A DNA stretch of 17,299 nt, taken from the NCBI GenBank assembly GCA_022718015.1, contig JAIHZV010000003.1, positions 1 through 17,299 on the forward strand, in the 5' to 3' direction. Numbering within the stretch: position 1 is the stretch's first letter; the number at the start of each line of letters is the position of its first letter. Both the position numbers and the translations under genes were made by a program. Of the stretch, positions 6,345 through 13,608 are shown one piece after another. Origin of the DNA: Phascolarctobacterium sp. Lineage in GTDB: Bacteria > Bacillota > Negativicutes > Acidaminococcales > Acidaminococcaceae. Below the pieces are notes generated by a model that was not told the origin of the DNA, ran no database searches, and saw nothing but the letters and a program-made list of their open reading frames with translations.

Positions 6345-7796
6345 ATGGAAAACTTAGAGTTATTAGTTAGCGAGTTGTGTAAACATAAAGAAGAATTGCC
6401 TTGGCTTGAGTTTAAACGTGATAATTATAACCCAGATATGATTGGTGCAGATATAAGTGCATTAGCTAATGCGGCAGCGTTGGATGAGAGAAATTTTGCT
6501 TACTTTTTATGGGGAATAGATGATGAAACTCATGAAATTGTAGGAACGGAACACAATTTACAAAATCTAAAAATAGGAAATCAAGAGTTAGAAAATTGGC
6601 TTAGAGGATCGTTGTCAGCGAATGCTGATTTTGAATATAATTTGATAGATATTGAAGGAGTTAAGGTTGGCATACTTAAGATTTGTTGTGCACTTCATAC
6701 TCCTGTAACTTTTAAAAAGTTAGAATATATTCGTGTTGGCAGTTATACAAAAAAGCTGATGGATTGTCCTGCTTTACAATCCAGATTATGGAACAGATTA
6801 CATAATAAACGATATGAGGAGATGTTAGCTCGACAAGATGTGACATTAGATGATGTTCTTAAAATTTTAGATTACAATACTTATTTCGAGTTAACTAAAG
6901 TTCCACAGCCTGATTCGAGAGAGAGCATAGTTCATTATTTGAAAGAAGATGGATGTATAGTTCAAAATGATAATGGATTATATGCAATTACAAATATGGG
7001 AGCGGTTCTTTTAGCAAATAAACTTACTGATTTTTCTAAGCTTGCAAGAAAGGCATTAAGGATAATTCAATATGATGGTAATAACAGACTTCATATGTTG
7101 CGGGAGGATATTAGCAAGAAAGGATATGCAAGTGAATTTGAGCATTTACTTAAATATATAGAAGCATTAACACCGACAGAAGAAAGAATAGGAGATGATG
7201 GACTTAGAGATAAGACTGTTGCTTATCCGGAATTGGCAATCAGAGAAATAGTTGCTAATGCTTTGGTACATCAAGATTTTACGGTTTCAGGCACTGGACC
7301 AACAATAGAAATATTTGCGAATAGGATTGAGATTATTAATTCAGGAATTCCTCTAGTGGATATAAAACGTATAGTTGATAATCCACCTAAATCTCGTAAT
7401 GAGAAACTAGCTAGTTTGATGCGTCGCTTTAGGATTTGTGAAGAGCTGGGAACAGGCTGGGATAAAATAGTAATGGCATGTGAAATGTTGAAGTTACCAG
7501 CTCCAAAAATAGAACTATATGATGATAGTACTAAAGTAACGCTGTTTTCTGCTGTGAAATTTAGTAATCTTTCGCTAGAAGATAAATTGTGGGCGGTATA
7601 TTTACATGCTTGTGTTATGCATATACAAGGAGAGCAATTAACTAATAGTTCCCTTAGAAATCGCTTTGATTTACCATCTACATCGGCAGGAAGTATTTCT
7701 CGGTTGATAAAAGAAGCTGTGAATAAAAACTTAATCAAGCCTTTAGATCCGACTACTTCAAATAAATATATGAAGTATATTCCTGTGTGGGCATAG
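6345..7796 (+). CDS. AlbA_2 (Schlafen-type) / HATPase_c_4 domain protein, putative regulator or defence factor
   Basis: 483 residues from the ATG at 6345, 5 bases after GGAGG. An in-frame TTG at 6333 is part of the run-up to that site. The N-terminal AlbA_2 domain covers about residues 10-130 and shows the LEFK motif (E22, K24) and DISALANAAAL. The middle and C-terminal half holds a GHKL-type HATPase_c_4 module: REIVANALVHQDF from R300 with N305 as the N-box Asn, IINSGIP, then EELGTGWDKI. A likely winged-helix tail follows (NSSLRNRFDLPSTSAGSISRLIKEAV). Such proteins are annotated as RecG-like helicases or HTH regulators, but no helicase motifs are visible. AlbA_2 domains occur in nucleases and antiviral systems. 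The gene is clearly more AT-rich than its neighbours, which suggests transfer. It probably shares the fic promoter. Confidence 0.87.
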   Translation: MENLELLVSELCKHKEELPWLEFKRDNYNPDMIGADISALANAAALDERNFAYFLWGIDDETHEIVGTEHNLQNLKIGNQELENWLRGSLSANADFEYNLIDIEGVKVGILKICCALHTPVTFKKLEYIRVGSYTKKLMDCPALQSRLWNRLHNKRYEEMLARQDVTLDDVLKILDYNTYFELTKVPQPDSRESIVHYLKEDGCIVQNDNGLYAITNMGAVLLANKLTDFSKLARKALRIIQYDGNNRLHMLREDISKKGYASEFEHLLKYIEALTPTEERIGDDGLRDKTVAYPELAIREIVANALVHQDFTVSGTGPTIEIFANRIEIINSGIPLVDIKRIVDNPPKSRNEKLASLMRRFRICEELGTGWDKIVMACEMLKLPAPKIELYDDSTKVTLFSAVKFSNLSLEDKLWAVYLHACVMHIQGEQLTNSSLRNRFDLPSTSAGSISRLIKEAVNKNLIKPLDPTTSNKYMKYIPVWA

Positions 7797-7819
7797 GCTT
7801 ATTTGCCTGTCATTTGCTA
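7797..7819 (+). repeat. 23-bp direct repeat, copy 1
   Basis: An exact match to 7904-7926, beginning GCTTATTTGCC and ending TCATTTGCTA. It begins on the base right after the stop codon of the AlbA_2 gene. The function is unknown. Confidence 0.9.
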
Positions 7820-8019
7820 TGGCCGAGTAATGATAATACAAAGATGCGTAATAAAAACAATTTACAGCTTTTAGAACTATAAAATAGACGTTTTATAAAC
7901 ATAGCTTATTTGCCTGTCATTTGCTAGATGTATTTTTGCCTATAATAAGATACATAAAACGCTATCTAAATTTCGTGTAAAATCATCGTGAAAAGCATAA
8001 AAATCATTAGCTTAGGCCG
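7820..8019. other. AT-rich intergenic stretch without a recognisable gene
   Basis: The region between the AlbA_2 gene and the PHP gene (7797-8072) contains the two 23-bp repeats and an AT-only hairpin (TATAAAA 7878-7884 / TTTTATA 7891-7897) without a T-run. A lone TATAAT lies at 7941-7946 without a convincing -35. I see no open frame with a ribosome binding site, no RNA gene and no clear terminator for the AlbA_2 gene. Confidence 0.6.
7904..7926 (+). repeat. 23-bp direct repeat, copy 2
   Basis: An exact match to 7797-7819, with start points 107 bases apart. Both copies are preceded by CATA or CATAG, so the similarity reaches slightly further left with a one-base gap. Confidence 0.9.
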
Positions 8020-8047
8020 TTGCTTTTTCCCTGCAATTTGATACAAT
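8020..8047 (+). promoter_or_regulatory. Promoter of the PHP-FAH-MATE-kinase run
   Basis: TTGCTT (8020-8025) and TACAAT (8042-8047) are 16 bases apart, with TG at 8039-8040 giving an extended -10. It lies 26 bases before the start codon at 8073. No other clear promoter is seen before 13060, so it may drive the four-gene run. Confidence 0.65.
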
Positions 8048-8072
8048 ATTATACGGAAAGAAGGTAGTCTTA

Positions 8073-8858
8073 ATGATATATGATACACATATGCACTGTG
8101 ATTACTCCTGTGACAGTGAGATGAAGCTTGAGGATGCGCTGGCTGCGGCGACGGAGCAGGGCATTGGCCTTACTGTTACGGAGCATTGGGATTATGACTA
8201 TCCCACGAATCCGGATGCTTTTACTTTTGACATAGATGAATATTTTGCCCGCTTTATGCCGCTGCGAAGCGATAAGGCGCTCATCGGCATTGAGATAGGC
8301 ATGCAGACGCATACGGCGGAGGCGGATAAAAGGATTGCGCAGAGCCATGCGTTCGATTACGTGCTGGCTTCGATTCACTGCATCGGCCGTCGCGATTTAT
8401 ACGAGCCGGCCTGCTATGAGGGCCGCACGCGTCAGCAGATTGTGGAGGAGTTTCTGCATGAGTCGAGTACCTGTCTGGAGCAGGAGCGCGACTTTGATGC
8501 TTTTGCGCATATCGACTACATCTGCCGCTACTGGCCGTATACGGGGGCGGAGCGAGAGCTGCGCCTGAGCGATGCGCCGGAGCTGTTCGATCGCTTATTT
8601 ACGCTGCTTATTGAAAAAAATAAGCCGATTGAAATAAACACGCGCCGTCTTGATGATGCTGCGGCAGTCGCAGGACTTTTGCCGTTGTATAAGCGTTATC
8701 ATGATCTGGGCGGCCGCTTCTGCACGCTGGGCAGCGATGCGCATTACAAGGAGCATGTGGGGCGCAGGCTGCAGGAGGCATTGGAGCTGGCGAAGGAATG
8801 TGGCTTGACGCCTGTATATTTTAAAGCAAGAAAGATGTACATTATGGAGGACTTATAA
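8073..8858 (+). CDS. PHP-domain phosphatase, histidinol-phosphatase (HisJ/HisK) type
   Basis: 261 residues, with a weak AAGGTAG before the ATG. The metal-binding motifs of the PHP family are all present: DTHMHCDYS (D4, H6, H8), TEHWD, GIEIG, SIH (in VLASIHCIG), DAFAHIDY and GSDAH near the end. PHP proteins are trinuclear-metal phosphoesterases. The best-known member of this subfamily hydrolyses L-histidinol phosphate in histidine synthesis. No his genes are nearby, so the substrate is open and another small phosphoester is possible. Its stop codon TAA (8856-8858) directly abuts the next ATG, which indicates translational coupling. Confidence 0.85.
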   Translation: MIYDTHMHCDYSCDSEMKLEDALAAATEQGIGLTVTEHWDYDYPTNPDAFTFDIDEYFARFMPLRSDKALIGIEIGMQTHTAEADKRIAQSHAFDYVLASIHCIGRRDLYEPACYEGRTRQQIVEEFLHESSTCLEQERDFDAFAHIDYICRYWPYTGAERELRLSDAPELFDRLFTLLIEKNKPIEINTRRLDDAAAVAGLLPLYKRYHDLGGRFCTLGSDAHYKEHVGRRLQEALELAKECGLTPVYFKARKMYIMEDL

Positions 8859-9623
8859 ATGAAATGCGTTCGCTTTGAGGATAAAAGAACTGGTAACAAA
8901 CGTATTGGCTTTATCGACGGCGGTTTTATCCGCTGCGTTTACGGCAGTCTACAAACCTATTGGCAGATTACCGACGAAACCTTTGATATGAGTGATGTGC
9001 GCCTTTTGGCTCCCTGCGTGCCGAAGCAGATTATCTGCGTCAGCTTCAACTATAAACAGCATGCTGATGAATGCGGCGCGAAGGTGCCGAGCGAGCCGAG
9101 CATTTTTGCCAAGGCTGCACATACCGTTATCGGCACAGAGGACAATATTATCTGGCCCAAGCAGGTCAAGGAGCTGGCCTATGGCGCAGAGCTGGGCATT
9201 GTTGTTAAAAAGAAAATGAAGAACGTGAAGCCTGAGGAGGTAAAGAATTATATCCTTGGCTATACCTGTGCGAACGATATCACTGCTGCTGATTTGCAGC
9301 GGAAGGAGCGTCAATGGCTGCGCTGCAAGTCCTTTGATACCTTCTGCCCGTTGGGGCCGTGGCTGGAAACGGAGCTTGACCCGAGTGATTTGGGCATCAA
9401 AACCTATGTCAACGGCGTAATGAAGCAGAACGCGCGCACGAGCGATATGGTTTATAATCCTTATGAAATTTTGAGCTATATTTCCCAAAGCTTTACGCTT
9501 GACGCTGGCGACCTCATCCTTACCGGTACTCCTGAGGGCTTTGGCGAGCTGAACGAGGGCGATGAGGTTACGGTTGAGATTGAGGGCATTGGCAAAATTA
9601 CCAACTACGTAACGAAAGAGTGA
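8859..9623 (+). CDS. Fumarylacetoacetate hydrolase (FAH) family protein with an altered metal site
   Basis: 254 residues; its TGGAGG ribosome binding site (8845-8850) lies inside the preceding gene. The FAH fold is clear: CVSFNYKQHADE, the ANDITAADLQ segment, KSFDTFCPLGPW, and TGTPEGFG near the C-terminus. Family members use Mg/Mn to hydrolyse, decarboxylate or isomerise 2-keto acids (acylpyruvases, oxaloacetate decarboxylases, HHDD isomerases). The metal ligands are normally ExE plus Asp. Here the first Glu position is G109 (YGAEL), while E111 and D140 are kept at the usual spacing of 29 residues. This suggests altered metal binding. The substrate is unknown. Confidence 0.88.
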   Translation: MKCVRFEDKRTGNKRIGFIDGGFIRCVYGSLQTYWQITDETFDMSDVRLLAPCVPKQIICVSFNYKQHADECGAKVPSEPSIFAKAAHTVIGTEDNIIWPKQVKELAYGAELGIVVKKKMKNVKPEEVKNYILGYTCANDITAADLQRKERQWLRCKSFDTFCPLGPWLETELDPSDLGIKTYVNGVMKQNARTSDMVYNPYEILSYISQSFTLDAGDLILTGTPEGFGELNEGDEVTVEIEGIGKITNYVTKE

Positions 9624-9630
9624 GACATTT

Positions 9631-10971
9631 ATGCTAAAAAATATGACGGATGGCGCACCGCTGAAGCTGATTATACCCTTCATGGTGCCGCTGTTGATAG
9701 GTAATGTTTTTCAGCAGCTGTATAATATTGCAGATATCATCATCGTAGGCCGCACGATTGGCGTGGAGGCGCTGGCGGCAGTGGGCGCAGTGTCGCCGCT
9801 GTTCATGCTGACGATGGTGCTGACGATTGGCCTGAGCAATGGTTTTACTGTCGTAACAGGCCAGCGCTATGGCGCTCAGGATATGGACGGTATGCGGCGC
9901 AGTATTGGTACCTGCATTGTACTGAGCTGCGCCTTTGTGCTGCTTATTATGGGCATTATGCATCTCATTATGCGGCCTGCGCTGGTGCTGATGAATATTC
10001 CGCCGGAGCTGATGGCTGATGCCTATGCTTATGTGATGATTATCGTCGACGGCCTGTTTGCGATGATGGCCTATAACCTTTTGAGCGGCATTATGCGTTC
10101 TTTGGGCGACAGCAAGACGCCGCTGTACTTTTTGATTATCTCGTCCATTGTCAATATTATTTTGGCACTGGTATTTATTATGTATTTTGGCTGGGGCGTG
10201 CCGGGAAGCGCAATTGCTCTGGTTATTGCGCAGGCTATTTCTGCGGTGCTTTGCGTGATGTATATCTATAAGCGCTTTCCGCAGCTGCATATCCACCGTC
10301 GTGATTTTAAGCTGGACGGCAAGGAGCTGTGGGAGCATCTGCGTATGGGCCTGCCGATGGCTGTGCAGTTTTCAGTGCTGGGCTTAGGCATTATTATTTT
10401 GCAGTCCGTGTGCAACAAGTTCGGCAGCGAGCAGATTGCAGGCTTTACGACGGCTATCCGCGTGGAGCAGCTGGCCCTGCAGCCGATGATTTCCTTCGGT
10501 ATTGCGATGGCAGTATTTACGGCGCAGAATTTTGGCGCGCGTCGTTTTGACCGTATACGTGAGGCTGTGCGCAAGTGCTCACTGCTGATGCTGGCCTTCA
10601 GCGTTGTGGCGGCAGTGGTCATGTTCCTCTTTGGCGAAGAGGTTATCGGTATCTTTTTGGATAATCCGTCTGCGGCAGTTATGGAGGCAGCGCATTTGTA
10701 TATTTTATATACGGTGCCTGTGTACTTCTTCCTCAGTCAGATTTTTATTTACCGCAATGCCTGCCAGGGTATGGGCGTGGGGATGATACCGATGCTGTCG
10801 GGCGTAGTGGAGCTGATTATGCGCTCGCTGGTGGCGATTTATCTTAGTGAACCCTATGGCTATGTGGGCATCTGCCTGGCGGAGCCCGTTGCCTGGATAA
10901 GCTGTGCAGTTTTTGTTTTTGCGGCTTATCATTATTTTGTAAGGCTGCTGGAGAAAAAATGTCTGGCTTGA
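9631..10971 (+). CDS. MATE family multidrug/metabolite exporter
   Basis: 446 residues, the typical length, with about 12 hydrophobic segments. The N-terminal signature is present: PLLIGNVFQQLYNIADIIIVG and LAAVGAVSPL, then GQRYGAQD. The second half repeats the pattern (QPMISFGIAMAVFTAQNFGA). MATE proteins export cationic drugs or metabolites by Na+ or H+ antiport in the inner membrane. The start lies 7 bases after the FAH stop with only a weak ribosome binding site, so translation is probably coupled. The hybrid kinase follows after 31 bases. The substrate cannot be told from sequence. Confidence 0.92.
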   Translation: MLKNMTDGAPLKLIIPFMVPLLIGNVFQQLYNIADIIIVGRTIGVEALAAVGAVSPLFMLTMVLTIGLSNGFTVVTGQRYGAQDMDGMRRSIGTCIVLSCAFVLLIMGIMHLIMRPALVLMNIPPELMADAYAYVMIIVDGLFAMMAYNLLSGIMRSLGDSKTPLYFLIISSIVNIILALVFIMYFGWGVPGSAIALVIAQAISAVLCVMYIYKRFPQLHIHRRDFKLDGKELWEHLRMGLPMAVQFSVLGLGIIILQSVCNKFGSEQIAGFTTAIRVEQLALQPMISFGIAMAVFTAQNFGARRFDRIREAVRKCSLLMLAFSVVAAVVMFLFGEEVIGIFLDNPSAAVMEAAHLYILYTVPVYFFLSQIFIYRNACQGMGVGMIPMLSGVVELIMRSLVAIYLSEPYGYVGICLAEPVAWISCAVFVFAAYHYFVRLLEKKCLA

Positions 10972-11002
10972 CGTGTTTATATAAGCAAAAGGAATGGCGC
11001 TG

Positions 11003-13060
11003 ATGAAAAAAGGGAAGCTTCTGTCTACAATTAAATTACATTGCCTTTTTGTCTGGCTGACAGCCTTTTTGCTGTCGCTGGCTTTGGGCTATTATGTCAA
11101 CCAGCAGGCGGTCAAGGAGGCGCAGCTCAAGGCTTTTTATACGGCGGAGCTGATTGCCAGCCGTGTGGAGGTGCAGCTGCGCAAGTATTTTGATGTTGGC
11201 GACTTTTTAAAGAAGACTGTGGAATCAGGTTATGAACTCAGCGGTGATGATTATGTTGCCTGGGTTAAGCGTGTACCGGATAATTCTAAGGTCATCAAGG
11301 CCGTGGAATTGGCGAAGGATGGCGTTATCAGCGAAATTTATCCGCTGGAGGAAAATAAAACGGCGCTGGGCATGAATATGCTGACTAATCCTGGGCGTAA
11401 GGTGGAAGCGAATTTGGCGATGCTCAGCGGACAGCATACGCTGGCCGGGCCTTATCCGCTCGCACAGGGCGGCATGGGGGCGCTGCTGTTTGACCCCATT
11501 TATAACTATAAGAGTGTAGTGCATAGGGATTTCTGGGGCTTTGCGATTTTAGTTATTGACTGGGGCAGCTTTGTTGAAGAAAGCGGCCTGTATAAGCTGA
11601 GCGATGCCGGCTTTTCCTATCGGATGAGCAAGGGCGTAGCCGGTGGCGACGAGCAGATTGTTATTGCGCAAAGCAGCAGCAGTCTGCCGAATGATACGGT
11701 GAAGGTGGCCTTTGCTGTGCCGAACGATACCTGGTATCTGGAGCTGGCGCCGGAGGACGGGTGGATTACGCGCGGACAGAAAATGCTGACGTATCTTATC
11801 GCGCTTTTGATAGCGCTTTTTATCACGATTATTTTTTATCAGCTGGAGCTGAAGCGCTATAAGGAAAGGCTATATGCCGAAAGGATTCAGCGCTCTGCGA
11901 ATGAAGCGAGGATGGCGAATGCGGCGAAAACGCGCTTTCTCTTCAACATGAGCCATGATATCCGCACGCCGATGAACGCGATTATCGGCTTTACGCATCT
12001 GTTGAGCGAAAATCTTGCGGATATCAAGAAGAGCCGGGAATATATCGGCAAAATCCGGTCTTCCAGCAATCTGCTGCTTATGATTATCAATCAGGTTCTG
12101 GAAATGGCACGTATTGAAAGCGGCAAAACAGTGCTGAATAAGCAGACTGTGAATCTCCGTGAGGTTGTGCAGTCGCTGAATACGGTTTTTGAGCCGAAAA
12201 TAAAAGAGAAGAGCCTGCGTTATCAATCTTTGGTGGATATCAAGCAGGAGCTGGTGCTGTGCGACAGGACGAAGCTTGGGGAAATCGTGCTGAACATCGT
12301 CAGCAATGCGATTAAGTATACGGAGGCTGGCGGCAGCATTTGCCTGACGCTCAAGGAGCAGACTGGCGCTGATGCAAATAAGGCAGCCTATGAGCTGACC
12401 GTAGAGGATACGGGCATCGGTATGGATGAGGCCTATCTGCCGCATATTTTTGAAGAGTTTTCGCGTGAGCATACGACGACGGAAACGAAAATCGCCGGTA
12501 CGGGACTGGGCCTGCCTATCGTCAAGGCGCTGGTAGAGCTGATGGGCGGCACGATTGCCGTGCAGAGCAAGGTGGGCGTGGGCACAGTGTTCACGGTTAA
12601 GCTGGCGTTTGAGCTGGCGAAGGAGGAAGCACCTGCTGCAGGCGCGGAGCCGCCGCAGCTGACTGCGGAGCAGCTCAAGGGCAGGAGCATTCTGCTGGCC
12701 GAGGATAATGCGCTGAACGCGGAGATTGCGACAGTGATTCTTACACAGGCCGGCTTTGTCGTCAAGCATGTTGAGGACGGCGCGAAGTGCGTGGCAGAGC
12801 TGCGCGCGATGCCTATAGGCACGTATGACGTTGTGCTTATGGATGTGCAGATGCCGAATATGGACGGCTACGCAGCGACGAAAGCTATTCGTGAATTGCA
12901 GGATGCACGCGCGAAGATACCGGTTATCGCTATGACGGCGAATGTTTATGACGAGGATAAGCAAAGAGCCTTTGCCTCAGGTATGACAGGCTTTATTGCC
13001 AAGCCACTGAATATCAAGACGATGCTGCAGGTGCTGAGTGAGCAGCTTAATGAAAAGTAA
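11003..13060 (+). CDS. CHASE-domain hybrid sensor histidine kinase with C-terminal receiver
   Basis: 685 residues from the ATG at 11003, 9 bases after AAAGGA. An ATG at 10994 is only one base past that site and less likely. The order is TM1 (about residues 10-30), an extracellular CHASE-like sensor (features IYPLEENKTALGMN and LAGPYPLAQGG), TM2 (about 260-281), HisKA with NMSHDIRTPMNAIIGF (H318), HATPase (NIVSNAIKYT, EDTGIGM, GTGLGLPIV), and a receiver with LMDVQMPNMDG (D614) and a distal IAKPLN lysine. CHASE domains sense small extracellular ligands. No HPt domain or DNA-binding response regulator is in the window, so its output is unknown. It sits behind the MATE exporter, perhaps sensing a related compound. 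Confidence 0.92.
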   Translation: MKKGKLLSTIKLHCLFVWLTAFLLSLALGYYVNQQAVKEAQLKAFYTAELIASRVEVQLRKYFDVGDFLKKTVESGYELSGDDYVAWVKRVPDNSKVIKAVELAKDGVISEIYPLEENKTALGMNMLTNPGRKVEANLAMLSGQHTLAGPYPLAQGGMGALLFDPIYNYKSVVHRDFWGFAILVIDWGSFVEESGLYKLSDAGFSYRMSKGVAGGDEQIVIAQSSSSLPNDTVKVAFAVPNDTWYLELAPEDGWITRGQKMLTYLIALLIALFITIIFYQLELKRYKERLYAERIQRSANEARMANAAKTRFLFNMSHDIRTPMNAIIGFTHLLSENLADIKKSREYIGKIRSSSNLLLMIINQVLEMARIESGKTVLNKQTVNLREVVQSLNTVFEPKIKEKSLRYQSLVDIKQELVLCDRTKLGEIVLNIVSNAIKYTEAGGSICLTLKEQTGADANKAAYELTVEDTGIGMDEAYLPHIFEEFSREHTTTETKIAGTGLGLPIVKALVELMGGTIAVQSKVGVGTVFTVKLAFELAKEEAPAAGAEPPQLTAEQLKGRSILLAEDNALNAEIATVILTQAGFVVKHVEDGAKCVAELRAMPIGTYDVVLMDVQMPNMDGYAATKAIRELQDARAKIPVIAMTANVYDEDKQRAFASGMTGFIAKPLNIKTMLQVLSEQLNEK

Positions 13061-13073
13061 ATAGACGTAAAGT

Positions 13074-13125
13074 AAAATCCCCCTGCTTCCCGTCATGATG
13101 GCGAGAGCAGGGGGATTGACTTTTA
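13074..13125 (+). repeat. Palindromic repeat family, copy 1 (terminator-like)
   Basis: AATCCCCCTGCT (13076-13087) pairs perfectly with AGCAGGGGGATT (13106-13117). The loop holds CGTC/GGCG (13091-13094 / 13100-13103) around ATGAT. It follows the kinase stop by about 15 bases and probably ends that unit. The 3' end, TTGACTTTTA, is shared with copy 2 and supplies the -35 for the next gene. Confidence 0.88.
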
Positions 13126-13144
13126 TTTACATATAATCTAAAAT
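13116..13144 (+). promoter_or_regulatory. Promoter of the ParD-like gene, starting inside repeat copy 1
   Basis: TTGACT (13116-13121) and TAAAAT (13139-13144) are 17 bases apart. The first two bases of the -35 are also the last bases of the repeat's 3' arm. A TATAAT at 13132-13137 is only 10 bases from this -35 and was not used. Confidence 0.6.
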
Positions 13145-13152
13145 GTAGGTGC

Positions 13153-13167
13153 GTGGTAAATTGCCAC
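13153..13167. promoter_or_regulatory. Inverted repeat, possible operator for the ParD-like protein
   Basis: GTGGTAA-A-TTGCCAC is a 15-base near-perfect palindrome with one T/G mismatch. It lies at the expected transcription start, between the -10 and the ribosome binding site. ParD-type antitoxins commonly repress their own promoters through such sites. The role is inferred. Confidence 0.4.
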
Positions 13168-13188
13168 AAAAAGAGCGAGGTGATTAAG

Positions 13189-13401
13189 ATGGCAAGTAAC
13201 AGCGTAAGAATAGATAAGGAACTTTTTGATGCAGCGAATGTTGAAGGTAAGGCTAATTTACGCAGCACAGCGCAGCAGATTAATTTTTGGGCAAGGATTG
13301 GGCGCAATGCGCTTGCAAATCCTGATTTGCCAGTTGATGTTGTAAGAGATTTGCTAATCGCCAAAGAAGAACAGAGCGAACCGTTTTCGTTGGAGGATTA
13401 G
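13189..13401 (+). CDS. ParD-like type II antitoxin, apparently orphan
   Basis: 70 residues from the ATG at 13189, with GAGGTGA just upstream. The sequence NSVRIDKELFDAANVEG, then RSTAQQINFWARIGRNAL and NPDLPVDVV, matches the ParD_like antitoxin family, a ribbon-helix-helix DNA-binding type. Such proteins normally bind and neutralise a ParE/RelE-type toxin encoded next door. No toxin-sized open frame follows: positions 13402-13668 hold only a degenerate repeat, a terminator and the next promoter. The preceding gene is the kinase. It may be a solitary regulator or the remnant of a toxin-antitoxin pair. Confidence 0.8.
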   Translation: MASNSVRIDKELFDAANVEGKANLRSTAQQINFWARIGRNALANPDLPVDVVRDLLIAKEEQSEPFSLED

Positions 13402-13485
13402 TATGATTTTATAATAAAATTGCCGTTTTGAAATTAAAAGTGAATTATTATAGGAATCTGAAGAACTATTTGAATTGAAAACAAC

Positions 13486-13537
13486 AAAATCTCCTGCTTC
13501 CTGTCATAATGGCGAGAGCAGGGGGATTGACTTTTAA
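13486..13537 (+). repeat. Palindromic repeat family, copy 2 (degenerate)
   Basis: The same unit as copies 1 and 3, but the 5' arm reads ATCTCCTGCT, one base shorter and with one C to T change, so the outer stem against AGCAGGGGGAT (13517-13527) is imperfect. It shares AACAAAAT upstream with copy 3 and TTGACTTTTA downstream with copy 1. The stretch 13402-13485 before it holds nothing I can identify. Confidence 0.82.
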
Positions 13538-13538
13538 G

Positions 13539-13565
13539 AGCTGTCACGAAAGTGGCGGCTTTTTT
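13539..13565 (+). terminator. Intrinsic terminator with GAAA tetraloop
   Basis: AGCTGTCAC (13539-13547) pairs with GTGGCGGCT (13552-13560), with two U-G wobbles. The loop is GAAA and six T follow. It directly follows repeat copy 2 and ends transcription from the ParD-like gene. Confidence 0.88.
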
Positions 13566-13608
13566 GCTTGCGTAACAAAATAAATGTACATTCAATGAAT
13601 ACTTATGG

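Noticed and set aside
7878..7897. AT-only hairpin as terminator of the AlbA_2 gene
   Set aside because: It has seven A-T pairs only and no T-run after it, so it is too weak to call.
10994..11002. ATG at 10994 as the kinase start
   Set aside because: It lies one base after AAAGGA, too close for initiation. The ATG at 11003 has proper spacing.
11870..12964. Long minus-strand open frame (364 codons) inside the histidine kinase
   Set aside because: It mirrors the conserved HisKA, HATPase and receiver coding region. Its product is Arg/His/Leu/Gln-rich with no motif.
13116..13137. Promoter TTGACT with TATAAT at 13132
   Set aside because: The spacing is only 10 bases. TAAAAT at 13139 gives the proper 17.
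13527..13555. Promoter at the TTGACT of repeat copy 2
   Set aside because: No -10-like hexamer lies 16-18 bases downstream; that position is inside the next terminator stem.
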